From Syngnathus acus (taxonomy: Eukaryota; Chordata; Actinopteri; Syngnathiformes; Syngnathidae): a stretch of DNA of 64,000 nucleotides. Positions 1 through 34,541 of this stretch are shown piece after piece. The notes beneath the pieces are model-generated. The model searched no databases, was not told where the DNA came from, and saw nothing but the letters and a program-made list of their open reading frames with translations. Numbering within the stretch: the stretch's first letter is position 1; every line of letters starts with the position of its first letter. Both the position numbers and the translations under genes were made by a program. The stretch covers positions 15,915,956 through 15,979,955 of the forward strand of contig NC_051095.1 in NCBI RefSeq assembly GCF_901709675.1, read 5' to 3'.

Positions 1-41
1 CATCTTTAAAATTTACAGTTTTTTTTTTTTTTTACTTATAG

Positions 42-3000
42 CGTGTTTGGGGTTGATCTGTCCAAGACATTAATTAAAGATGATGTCGTCTTTGTGCCTG
101 TAGTGGTTCATTCAGCTCAGGGTCACTATGCCCAGAAGCTACTCAATGATTTGATGGAGAACTATACTAGTTCCCTGCGGCCCGTGGAGGACACAGACCG
201 AGCACTGAACGTCACTTTACAGATCACGCTCTCGCAGATCAAGGATATGGTGAGTCCTGCCTGTTTCAAACACTATCATCATTGCAGCATCTAACTATAA
301 CCTACATTTTAGTAACCAAAGAGATTTTTTTTTAACCTAATTAAAAAGCATAACCTAGTAGGGGTACATACAACATGTTATAGAGAAAATCTGGGGGGTG
401 ACTTCCCCCTTAAAGACACTCTAAAGCAGTGGTTCTTAACCTGGGTTCGATCAAACCCTAGGGGTTTGGTGAGTTGGTCTCAGGGGTTCGACAGAGACTC
501 CACTGAGGAGGTCTGAACAAACCTGATTTATCGTGTAAATTCTGATTTGCCAGTATGTAATTTCTTGTGAGTTCATGCATTGTGTTGGTTTTGTTCGTTG
601 AACAAGGTGATGTTCATGCACGGCTCATTTTGTGCACCACTAACGAGGGCTTTGGTGAATGCGCATTGGTACCTCCAACAAGGTTAAGAACCATTGCTCT
701 AAAGTGAATACGTAGATGTGCTGCTAAATGTATTTTACGTGTGTTTTTACCATTTCAGTTTTCCTGATTTTTGGGGCATGGCTAAAAAGTGATGAACTTC
801 AGCATCGGGTGTAGCGTCAAATTTTCAGCAGCCTCGTAGTTTTGGGCATTCAGCAGACATGCATGCTGCATTTGGAAATGGCTTGATTTTTTACAGAAGA
901 TTAAAGGTTGTTATTTTTTTTCCGGATTATTCAGATTTGGCATTGTTCAACACCCTTCTTAGTTGCGTGTCAAATTTGGAAGGCATTTTTTTCATTTTAC
1001 AAGTACTTTATAGAGCCAAAGTTGAAAATTTAAAAATTCAGACATAAATCCATACCCTTGCAAAGTTTTATTACACTCACATTAACACATCTGAAATTGT
1101 TCCATAAAAAGTAGCCAGGTGGACATAAACGGCCATTATAGAGCCTAGAGGCTTAATGTAGTTGAATGAAAAACCTGGCTCTTTAAGTACCAGGCCAGGC
1201 CTGCTCTAAGCTGGATCAGATTCCGGTTCAGGTCTACTCGGTAAGTCTGCACTGAACAACCACTTGTTTGTTGTGTACGCGTGTGTGTGTGTGTGTGTGT
1301 GTGCGTGTGTGTGTGTGCGTGTGTGCGTGCGTGCGTGCGTGCGTGCGTGTGTGTGCGTGCGTGCGTTTGTGTGTGTGCGCTGGAGGACTGAAAAGCTATA
1401 CTACTACTATAGTTGTACTACAACCCACATCAGGGAAGAATGATAGCAAAAGTGTTTTAAAGTGTGCTGTGCACTACTCGTGCTTTCAGGATGAGAGGAA
1501 TCAGGTGTTGATCGCATATCTGTGGATAAGACAGAGGTGGCACGACGCTTACCTGAAGTGGAATAAGGAAGACTACGACGGATTGGAGATCATCCACATC
1601 CCCAGCAACCTTGTGTGGAGACCTGACCTCGTCCTCTATAACAAGTATGCCCGTACGTCACTCACACGCTGATGACTCTGATCCGATGCAGTTATTGTTT
1701 TCTTTTTTGTCAAACAATGTCCTTCCTGTCACATGGCTGTCTTTTCAATTGTCCAATAGATACTGTATATACATGATTGAACTAATTAGCCGACTAGTCT
1801 TTGAGATGATTTTTACCACTCATCTTGACATTTAATGCTTAAAGTCAAGTAATTGCCGTTTACGTGATTTTTGTATCTTTTGATTGTGATTGAAGCACAT
1901 ATTTATCAAAATTATTAAAAAAATCATGAATGATTTCACTCTCATTTGTATGGTAGCATTAAGATAGTAGAGACTGTGGAGCTATTTTAATCACACGACA
2001 TTGTAATCTTTCTTGTTTGGTTTTGACAGTAATTTTCAGCTGAGAATGGCACAAAACAGCTTGAAGCCTCTTTGCTTTTGTTCAAGAATATTTGACCAAT
2101 GTTAGCTGCTGGTTGTGAGGCGCTGTCTTCAGAAACAAATCTCTGAACTTACTCAACAAGATTTTTAATGACAATTTTGACTTCCAATTTAACCGTTTGT
2201 GTCGGAAACAAAGATGTTAACCTCCAAAAAGTGTTACGTTTTGTAGGATTTTCCAGAAGAGGAGCAAGTGGTGACAATGGGCGACTAGATGTTCTCAAGG
2301 TTTTTTGCTGCTTTTTCTCCGCTCGTCTAGAGCTGATGATGCCTTGTCTGGGCCCATGGACACTAATGTGAAGTTGCGCTACAATGGAGAGATCACCTGG
2401 GACGCTCCCGCCATCACCAAGAGCTCCTGCGTGGTGGACGTCTCATACTTTCCCTTCGACAGCCAGGAATGTAACCTGACCTTTGGATCCTGGACCTACA
2501 ATGGAAACCAGGTACGAATGGAAATGAAAATATCAGCAAGATATGTGCTTCCTTTTAACCGTCTCATCCCTGCCCCACGTTGCAGGTGGACATTTTCATG
2601 GGCATGGACAGCGGTGACCTGTCCGACTTTGTAGAAAATGTGGAGTGGGAGTGCCACGGCATGCCGGCCACAAAGAACGTCATCATGTACGGCTGCTGCT
2701 CCGACCCGTACCCGGACATCACCTACACTGTGCTGCTGCAGCGCCGCTCTTCCTTCTACATCTTCAATCTCCTCCTTCCATGCTTTCTCATCTCCTTTTT
2801 GGCTCCTCTTGGATTCTACCTGCCTGCCGACTCTGGGGAGAAGGTTTCCCTGGGGGTAACAGTGCTTCTGGCTCTCACCGTGTTTCAGCTCATGGTGGCT
2901 GAGAGTATGCCTCCCTCAGAGAGTGTGCCTCTTATAGGTAAGGGATGTCTCATTTTTGGTTTTTACCTTTAATAATGATTCAAGATTTGTTTCGATGATC

Positions 3001-3117
3001 GTTCATACTTATTGCCTGAGAGAACGATTGTTAGAGAGACAGCCGGCCGGACGGATAGATGAATATACTGAGACTCAAAATTCATTTTCAATCACGAGGG
3101 AAATTGTGTAAAACCAC

Positions 3118-3176
<59 letters not shown>

Positions 3177-3979
3177 TACGTGTGTGTTACTTAGGCAAGT
3201 ACTATATTGCCACCATGACAATGGTCACAGCCTCCACAGCTCTCACCATCTTCATCATGAATATCCACTTTTGCGGTCCCGAGGCCAAACCGGTTCCACA
3301 CTGGGCAAAGGTCCTCATCATTGACTACATGTCTAAGATCTTCTGTGTGTACGAGGTGGGCGAGAACTGCGCCTCCTCCCCATCCTCGTCTTTTTCATCG
3401 CCTCACTCGGCTCAGGATGACGTCAGTCGCCAGTGCCTCACATCGCATATTGGAGCAAATGGCCAAGTGGGATGTCACAGTAGTCGAGAAAAGCGACTGG
3501 GTCAAAACAACCCCAAGCCTCAGACCCCGACACCACAAGAACGTCCTAAAATAAAAACTCAACACCACATCACAAGGGCAGAGAGGAGCCTCTTTTCGAC
3601 CTTTCCACTTGGGAAGTACGAATGCTCAAATAGCAAGATTTCGGCAAGGGACTCTAAAGACGATCAAAAGGTTCCATGTTGCCAGAGTGACAAAAATCCA
3701 CCCTGCTGCCCTGAAGACAAAAAAACACCAGTTCAAGTCCCTACGGTAACATTTGGTCCCTGTGTGTTTTGTCGTCATAGCAACGGCACCCCAGGTGGGG
3801 ACGCTAAATTGGTGCGTAACGTAGAGTACATTGCAAATTGTTTCCGAGAGCAGAGGGCCACATGCGCCAAGGGAGCCGAGTGGAAGAAGATTGCTAAAGT
3901 GATGGACAGGTTCTTCATGTGGATCTTCTTCATCATGGTCTTTCTTATGAGCATCCTTGTCATTGGAAAAGCCCCATGA
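42..3979 (+). CDS. CHRNA9: Nicotinic acetylcholine receptor subunit alpha-9 (5'-partial)
   Basis: Ligand-binding subunit of a pentameric acetylcholine-gated cation channel; alpha-9 receptors serve efferent synapses on hair cells. Exons by splice sites and phase: 42-249, 1490-1644, 2331-2511, 2586-2937, 3195-3979; 559 residues in the window, ending at TGA 3977-3979. Visible: Cys-loop C154/C168 (13 residues between), vicinal cysteines in [10 protein letters not shown] (C218/C219) that mark an alpha subunit, M1 near 237-261, M2 beginning [12 protein letters not shown]3 after GKYYIATM, and M4 [13 protein letters not shown] near the C-terminus. Both termini favour alpha-9 over alpha-10, and so do the neighbours NSUN7 and APBB2. 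The first exon here starts after an acceptor and has no Met, so the signal peptide lies to the left of the window. The M3-M4 loop is long and carries a Cys-rich segment encoded at 3670-3775. Alpha-9 versus a fish alpha-10 co-orthologue is not fully settled. Confidence 0.93.
427..696. mobile_element. hAT-type MITE, 270 bp, with perfect 8-bp target duplication
   Basis: The left end CAGTGGTTCTTAACCT and the reverse complement of the right end, CAATGGTTCTTAACCT, form a 16-bp terminal inverted repeat with one mismatch. Both ends are flanked by the identical 8-mer CTCTAAAG (419-426 and 697-704), the duplication size typical of hAT transposases. The element lies in the CHRNA9 intron between the exons at 42-249 and 1490-1644 and has no coding capacity. 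A related inverted, damaged copy is at about 61266-61460. Confidence 0.85.
1279..1380. repeat. (GT)n/(GCGT)n microsatellite
   Basis: About 100 bp of alternating GT with interspersed GC dinucleotides, about 110 bp upstream of the acceptor of the CHRNA9 exon at 1490. An open frame through it is only an artefact of the dinucleotide repeat. Alternating purine-pyrimidine of this length is a Z-DNA-prone tract. Confidence 0.95.
3119..3187. repeat. (GT)n microsatellite next to the acceptor of the last CHRNA9 exon
   Basis: Roughly 55 bp of pure GT followed by GCGC/GT variants, ending only 7 bp before the acceptor AG at 3193-3194. A GT tract there replaces an ordinary polypyrimidine tract, so splicing must tolerate a weak 3' splice region. 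Confidence 0.95.
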
Positions 3980-4025
3980 CCAATACTGCCACTCTATTTT
4001 GAAATTGCTCAGTTCTTCTGGCTTC

Positions 4026-4031
4026 AATAAA
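4026..4031 (+). terminator. Candidate poly(A) signal of CHRNA9
   Basis: AATAAA lies 47 bp after the TGA stop. Other AATAAA hexamers occur at 4730-4735 and near 4904, so the 3' UTR may be either very short or about 0.8-0.9 kb; the sequence alone does not decide. Confidence 0.45.
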
Positions 4032-4035
4032 AACC

Positions 4036-5024
4036 GTACAGTGATCTGGGTCACAACATCTGAGCCCTACCACAAATAGCAAAACTCTGCAATTACTTGA
4101 AGAGCTTTTAAGAAGATTTGAAAAAAATCACATGGGTCTGTTGTACTACACTTAATGATGCATTTAAAACCAGATCTTGAACTTAAAGCTCAATATTAAA
4201 AACTTTGTTCTGTCCAAACTGTCTGCGCACTTTCCAACTACTCAAACATGTACCTGATTGTTGACTGTTGAAAGTGCTGCCTGACTCCTTGTCATGCACA
4301 ACTTGGATTTACCGCTACAGCACTTCCCCAACCTTTGAATACACATACAAGGATCTGCTGTTCACCTGCATTCACCACAGTGAAATCAGAGATGCCCATG
4401 CCTCTCAAAAAACAGTCCAACTACACACTCAGGATTAGCTGAACCCCTCCTCCTCTTTTCAACATCACCCAGTGAATTGTTTATGAGCATGCTTTGTTTG
4501 TAGCACAGCCTGGGCACTGGAGAATGTAAGGTAATACTCAGCATTAATTATGCAACAAAGTCTGACACCCTGTCCGCCAAAATAGCATGCTTGTTAAAAT
4601 GAGTACATACCATACAATGTTGGGCATGTTGGGTGGTTTTGATTAGAAAGGAGTTTCATGCATTCTCTACATCTTTATGATGAACAGTCTGTTCATAAAA
4701 AAAATCGCAGATATTCCTCAGCAGCACCGAATAAAATGTTTCCATGTTCCAATCCACTTAAAACGACTTTAGCAACCTGGACTAAGTTACTGTTTATAAA
4801 TGCAAGTTATGTATCATAAAATGGGTATTTGAATTCATTTGTTTGACATATTTGCTTATAATAGCATTTATTATTATAACAGTATTAGCATCAATAATGA
4901 TAAATAAAACATTCATTGTACTTATACAGCATCCTCATTGGCCAGGATGCCTGGCAAAAACAAAGAGTTGCTAGTTAATCCTTGTTTTACAATTGGCAGT
5001 CAGGCTTGATGCAAACACCAACCC
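4036..5024. other. Intergenic spacer / possible long CHRNA9 3' UTR
   Basis: AT-rich sequence with no credible coding exon on either strand. It holds alternative AATAAA hexamers (4730, about 4904) and short AT-rich runs around 4790-4920. Nothing else recognised. Confidence 0.6.
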
Positions 5025-5029
5025 AAAAA
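5025..5029 (-). terminator. RNA polymerase III terminator for the tRNA
   Basis: A run of five T on the minus strand, 28 bp past the 3' end of the tRNA gene at 5058-5129. Four or more T is the usual Pol III stop signal; this is the first such run downstream. Confidence 0.6.
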
Positions 5030-5057
5030 CCAATTTGGTGACCATAACATAAATAGA

Positions 5058-5129
5058 TAGCAGAGGATGGTTTCGATCCATCGACCTCTGGGTTATGGGC
5101 CCAGCACGCTTCCGCTGCGCCACTCTGCT
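5058..5129 (-). tRNA. Initiator tRNA-Met (CAT)
   Basis: The 72-nt minus-strand sequence folds as a full cloverleaf with anticodon CAT and no intron. It has the eukaryotic initiator hallmarks: an A1:U72 first pair (5' AGCAGAG, 3' CTCTGCTA), three consecutive G:C pairs closing the anticodon stem (TGGGC/ACCCA), and a T-loop reading ATCGAAA with A54 in place of the usual T54. It appears identical to the vertebrate initiator sequence as I know it, so it is probably functional. It would deliver methionine to the start codon in the 43S pre-initiation complex. It stands alone between CHRNA9 and NSUN7, not in a visible tRNA cluster, and has a T5 terminator 28 bp downstream. Confidence 0.96.
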
Positions 5130-5186
5130 GTGTCGTATTGTGAATGGTAATCATAATCTAAATCTACATACAGTCTTTTCTGTTCA

Positions 5187-5203
5187 ACAGCAGAGGGCGC
5201 TAC
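5187..5203 (+). promoter_or_regulatory. CTCF-like motif
   Basis: AACAGCAGAGGGCGCTAC contains the AGRKGGCRS-type core; 13 of 14 positions fit CCASYAGRKGGCRS, the only mismatch being the first C. It lies 58 bp beyond the 5' end of the initiator tRNA gene, in the gap between CHRNA9 and NSUN7, where a boundary element would be plausible. Binding is inferred from the motif only. Confidence 0.4.
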
Positions 5204-5370
5204 AACGCCATGTACAGTGTCATTCTGCTGGTGGCTCGAGTACCCGAGGGCATTGAGTTTGAAGCTGGGTCTGACAACAGTGATGCATCAGTATAATAAA
5301 CCACATAATCTCTTCATTTCGGGTATTCGGAATCACTCTCGTACTGTGGCCTAATGGAATATCCGTTTTT

Positions 5371-5495
<125 letters not shown>

Positions 5496-5859
5496 TACTT
5501 GTTTGCCAAGATGACAAGATGAATCGATCCAAATTCTTACATATATTTTAAAACTTTTTTATTCTAGATTTTTGCTGCAAAATACCAGACACCCATAGTA
5601 CGAGTATTCAAGTAAGCAAGTCGTGCAGTGCAGAATGTTTAAAAGGGGGCGCCTGAGCCCACAGCGTCACATGGGCCCCAAATAACCTAGCTGCGACCCT
5701 GATTCCTGATCCGGTTGTTTCTCCCCAGAAGTTTGGAAAAACCTTGTGGACACCATCTGCTGTATTCGATTAAGGTTTGCCATTACTTCTCATTTACTTC
5801 GATATGCGTGGTAACCGCTAACAAGTTAGAGCGTCCTTCATAAAAGTGCGAATGCACAG

Positions 5860-6060
5860 ATTCAATATTCATTCTTGCCCCGACTCGACGCGACTTTCAG
5901 CTGTTGGTTTCCATGGAGACTGTTGCGCGTCAATTTAGGAAAGGCAAACTTTCCTTTACATTTCCGGATTTCATGTATTCTGTCAACGACGGTAGAAACG
6001 GAGATTATAGTAAATTTCAGGGGTAGCCGTCACTTTATTTGTTTTCACTGTCGTGAACAA
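5860..6060 (+). promoter_or_regulatory. Probable NSUN7 promoter / 5' UTR exon with X-box-like site
   Basis: This is the only locally CpG-richer patch upstream of NSUN7. It contains the palindrome GTTTCCATGGAGAC at 5907-5920, close to the RFX X-box layout (two GTNNCC-like half sites around AT). The first coding exon of NSUN7 begins exactly after an acceptor AG at 6440-6441, so at least one non-coding exon must lie upstream, and this patch is the best candidate. NSUN7 is linked to sperm motility in mammals, which suits regulation by a ciliary factor. Transcription start and donor were not located. Confidence 0.4.
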
Positions 6061-6441
6061 GGGAAACAAATTCGTGTAATAATTTCACAGATACGTATGT
6101 TTTTGATGCTGTTGAGTACATTAGTCCCAATTATAATAATTTGTTTCTAACTTTATTTCTTCGTTATTTGTTTTAATTTTTTTTATTTGTTGATATTTTA
6201 TCAATTATCCTTTAAATATTCGCTTTAAATAATATCCCCCAGAAACCATCTTTGAGTCTCTTAATGTATTCATTTCAATAGATTACCTACATATGTCAGT
6301 GGCGTTTAGTCCAGTCAGAACAATTAAATGCACTTCCTCAAGCCATAGATAGGCCCATGGATTCATCATTATTATATCATATGTATGTAAAATATGTGCT
6401 TTGGCTCAATAAAGGGAAACACTATTCTGTTGTGATTTCAG

Positions 6442-30131
<23,690 letters not shown>

Positions 30132-32071
30132 TATTATAGTTTTCTTCTGAACGGTCAAACTCCAATGGTGACTCTTATGGCACAATTTCTACAACTATTA
30201 ATATCTATCGCAAAACCACTCGCAAAGTTTGGAAAACTCTAAGCACACACACTGCTTCGCACTGACTTGGCAATTTTGTAACACACACTTTGAGTGGCCA
30301 AAACTCTTTTTGCAGACGACTCACTACTTGGACTCAATTTTCAAACGATCAACACAATCCTTGCAAAGCGAGACACATGTTGCTGCTGGTGCTATTCTTT
30401 TTTTTTTTTTACGCTATTCTGCAACCGGCTGGCCACACTTTCACAGGAGAAAACTATTTTAGATAATTAGTTCACTTTGCAATCAGCCTATGCAGTAGAA
30501 ATAAGACACAGGTAAGATGGGGGACAAAGAAGGGAAGGTAGAGTGCGATTTAGAGAAGACTGGAGAGACTTTTCGAAATTGGGTTAAAGTTTTTTAAAAA
30601 AAAAGTTGCAAAAAAAAGCCCATTGGTAACCACGGAGAAATCCCTAAGAACCTTCTCCAACCTGTTTCTAAAACATCCAAAACATGTGACATCACTGTCA
30701 GCTGACTGGCTGAGAGATGTACGTAGGTGCGATGCGGCAAGAAACTCCACTGCACACACCCATTTCCTGGTTTGAAGCAAATAGGAGCTAAGCGGAGTTC
30801 ATCTCATCGGCCATTTTTAAATGTAGTCTGAGTTTTAGACCAGTTTTGAATGCCGTTGTTAGTTTTTAGCACATTTAGTCAACCTTATCCCAATAAGAAG
30901 TTGACTATAAGAATTTTGGTCCTTATCTTAGTCTAAAATGAAAACAAATATTTATCTAGTTTTAGTCAACGAAATCTATCAACGTTTTAGTCAAGTTTTA
31001 TTCAGGACAATCATTTTACCCTTTTATATATTTTTTTGTCAGCAGACATTGAACATTTTATTTTCAAGTTCATACATGTATTACATTCATGAAATTGTTG
31101 GTTAAAGTTATTTTGGATTTATCTGTGGTGTATTATTTTAGTTTATTTTATCTAGATGGGTTGTTCTAGCTTGCATCCATGTGTAGCTGCACAGATGAAT
31201 TGCGTTAACTATAGTTCACTTACAGCGCCTACAATATTTATTCATTTTCATTTCTGTTCTTTGAAACTTTGTAGCGGACAGCAACTTTGTACTACTACAA
31301 CTAACCCATTATGCAAACAAACATCTTTGAAGAGTTAACACGTAAAAATGAATAAATATTGCTACGAACGAAAAGAACAGAATCTTTGTACTGGACAGCA
31401 ACTTTGTACTCCACCTTTTGAGCTCAGTTCAGTAACAATCAAATGATAATTTCCAATATTCTATCTCCTATTTAACAGAATTCTGTGCTGGTGAAGTTGT
31501 ATAATTGAGTGAATTGTGCAAGATTTTTTAGCTCAGTTCAGTGACAATCAAATGATTCTCTCCAATATTTCCAGGATTTTGTTTTCTACTATGTGAACTG
31601 AGTTTGTATGAATTACCCTAGTTAATTCCCATTCATATTTTTATGGCATGAATGTACTTATTTTCTTATCTGTTTGCACCCATTGGCTGGGTCATGTCAA
31701 AGCAACTATAATGCACATGTATACAAGAGTCTGCAGTTCATTCCTTTCTTTTGCCAATGCATTTTTATTTTCACAACAGAAAACATTTACACTGTCAATG
31801 ATGACTGAACCTGAAATGAAATACAGCGTTATTCCTCTCCCGTGGTTGTTGATTTTGTGTAAGTTTGGACCGCATTCGCAGTTTGTGAGTCGAGTGCAGG
31901 TGCCTGCGCGCTGGTCTTTTAAAAGCAGTGAGTGAGCTCACACATTTTGCTGTCAGTATGGAAAACCGTTTGAGCATTTCTTTGATGTCCTTGTTATTCA
32001 GCTCAAGGTCCGTGTAGTAGGATGTTCTTTATGAATGCTAGATGTTAACTATTAGAATTTAATGAATCACT

Positions 32072-32898
32072 ACTAGTACCAGTACCACACAGATGCCAAG
32101 TGTGCAATCTCTGACATCTGAATGTTGCAAGTACTATTAGTGACACTTTAAAATTCTAGCTACTTATACTACTCGGGATTTAATTAGCTAATCACACTAG
32201 CAGATCAACTATGTTTCTCGTAAGGCAACATCCTACACTTGTTCACATCCGTGTGCTACTAAAGTAACAGAATTTCCAGAACTGGCAAACTAGCACTACT
32301 AGTGACGTCACAAAATTGCACGAGTTCGTGTGTGGTCCTTCATTAGTAGCACACAAATGTCAGGTAGTACACCGTTTTGCCTTTCTAGTAACGAGTATCA
32401 AGAAACTTAAAATGAATATCAAATATGTGCTCAAAGAGCTCGATAGCTTGCTGTCCTCACTAGTCAGACATTTCAGCACAAAAGTAGAACAACTAGGGTA
32501 TACTCGGAGAACAACTGTTTGCCCACCACATATTTTTGCACACTAGTATGACAAATTTGACAAACTAGTGGGACAGCTACAGTCAAACCTGAAATCATTC
32601 ATACCTCCAGGATGTGACTTGACTGTTGGCCTATCCTTGTTGCAAATAGTCAAGTACCTCTATCTAGTCTGAGGTACTTGAGGGCTTGAAACGACTACTA
32701 GACATTTTGGTACTACTAGTAGTGTCCAGGATGCTACTAGTGTGTTACACATGCCTGCCAATTGGGTCTCGTAAAGATACTACAGTAGCACTGCACAGTA
32801 CCTTATGAGTAAGGCTTAAATGCAGACCACTGGTCCAAAAGTGGCAGCAATAATGGAGAAAACGTCATTCAACTTGGGTGCTGAATTGTATTACTAGT
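32072..32898. repeat. ACTAGT-rich island
   Basis: Eight exact ACTAGT palindromes in 827 bp: 32072, 32298, 32459, 32542, 32564, 32715, 32736 and 32893. About 0.2 would be expected by chance at equal base frequencies. Many one-mismatch relatives (CTAGTA, TACTAG, TAGTAGCAC) lie between them. Spacing is irregular, so this is not a simple satellite. Family not recognised. Confidence 0.7.
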
Positions 32899-33053
32899 GG
32901 AGACAAAGAGCATACTGGTACATGGATATTCAGCTATTGGATACTTGTTCAGACGACTTTGCATAGCTATGTGTATTAACTTGCATGTGTTTTTTATTAG
33001 AGAAGGGAGGTGACGGACAGAGAACGCAAGGGTATTTTACATCCGACTAAATA

Positions 33054-33635
33054 CAGTGGTGCCGCGATAGGAGCTGTTATTCGAATGATTTTTTTGGGGG
33101 GGGGGTGGGGAGGTGCTTGACTGTTTGCCTAGTCCTGTTGCAAATAGACTCGAGAGAGTTACTCCCCGTAATTATTTATACCCCTTCAGGCTTGACTGTA
33201 TGCGGTGGTGATATTACGCTTTTAGCAATGGATATATGAACACAAATAGCGCAGTAACACATGCAGTTAGACAATATGCAAATACTCACAGGCATGTATT
33301 CTTTATCCTCTGCGAGAATGAAAACAAATTATTACGACATTCGTGTTGCACTTGTAATTGTGAAACAATTCATTTGTGCACGACTGGATGTATTATACAG
33401 CCCCCGGTGGCCAATTTGTACACTCCACTATGTTTGAAAAATGATGTATAAGCTTTTTATATTCTGGTTTTATTTTATTTAATTATACACTTTTGAAGAT
33501 TTCAATACAACTGAGTCTTAATTCCCCCTTTTTAGATTAAAATAGTTTTTTTTTTTGCTGTGTGGAGAATGATGATTTGATAGTTTTGAATAACACATGT
33601 TGTTACAGTTAAACTCGTATCTCAAGGCACCACTG
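33054..33635. mobile_element. Mariner-like MITE, about 582 bp
   Basis: CAGTGGTGCC at the left end is preceded by TA; the reverse complement of the right end begins CAGTGGTGCCTTGAGATACG. The left TA is intact and the right is TC, as expected for a decayed TA duplication. Partial relatives occur at about 46295-46350 and 38045-38080. No frame for a transposase. Confidence 0.6.
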
Positions 33636-33838
33636 TCAATGAAAAGATCTGCCCTCTCTTGAACTCAGGTATAAATATTTTGTGTGTATGAATAAAGGTT
33701 CCTGAGGACATAGCAACATTTCGACTGCTAGCAATGTGACATTCTTTATTTTCAACTCAATATATGGAGATTATTTTCAGAGTAATTCCTATAAAACAAC
33801 ATTAAAAATGGGGCGTGGCTGGGAGCCATAGCAAGGAG

Positions 33839-33844
33839 TTTATT
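33839..33844 (-). terminator. Candidate poly(A) signal of APBB2
   Basis: AATAAA on the minus strand, about 700 bp past the APBB2 stop; another lies about 95 bp further on (33743-33748). Choice not decidable from sequence. Confidence 0.35.
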
Positions 33845-34541
33845 TTTTTGTGCCTATGTTCATCCATTTACAGTCACATGGAGGTGACTTGTGCTGACAG
33901 CATCTACTTGATGTGTTTCCACCACTGGTGAATACTCTGAATCGCATCAACATAAAACCATCAAGGTAACATGCATAATCGAAAACTCGCGTCTCTCATC
34001 ACTCCCTCTTTTGTGCTTGAAATTATACTACTCACCACTACCTTTCCCATTGTAATTACTTATTCATTACACTCACTTCACACAATCAATGGAATATTCC
34101 TGACCCTATTTCAGCTATCCCTCCCTCATATAATGCTTGGAGTCATTTAAATGGCATTTAGTGGGCAGCTGCAATTGCAGGAAGGTTATCTGGTGACAGA
34201 CACCAAGAGGCGTAGGTGGCTCCGCCTTTCACTCAAATGCTGATTGAGCGTGAATATAAAATGATTCCATGAATCAGTTCTGAGCAGCATCGTGACGAGA
34301 ACACCCCCCCCTCGAAAGCCAAATAAGTGAGCAAGTCAAAGTTGAACCAACTGTTCCTTTTCAATTAAAAACACTTTTTATCATCTGGCACACTTGACCA
34401 TCGTTTTCTCATCGTTTTCTTTCTTTTTTTTGGTGTTGACCAGTGTGGTGGTCACTAACATATATGTACATCACTGGTTACCATGGCTGTGAAGCTGTGC
34501 ATTGTTTGGTTGTGGGGAGGTGCCGTGCTCACTGGTGAGGG

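Larger units (their letters stand above)
30132..34541. other. Convergent intergenic region NSUN7 > < APBB2
   Basis: Both 3' UTRs must lie here. No conserved exon was seen. Contents: a TTTTAGTCAAC(G) repeat patch at about 30820-31020; two imperfect direct repeats of about 45 bp, 31415-31465 and 31528-31575 (CTCAGTTCAGT(A/G)ACAATCAA); the ACTAGT-rich island at 32072-32898; and the mariner-like MITE at 33054-33635. Confidence 0.6.

Noticed and set aside
3059-3194. Open frame starting before the GT repeat and running into the last CHRNA9 exon
   Set aside because: The upstream part is intron and (GT)n; homology begins exactly at the acceptor at 3195.
3626-4054. 142-codon minus-strand frame
   Set aside because: Antisense of the CHRNA9 last exon.
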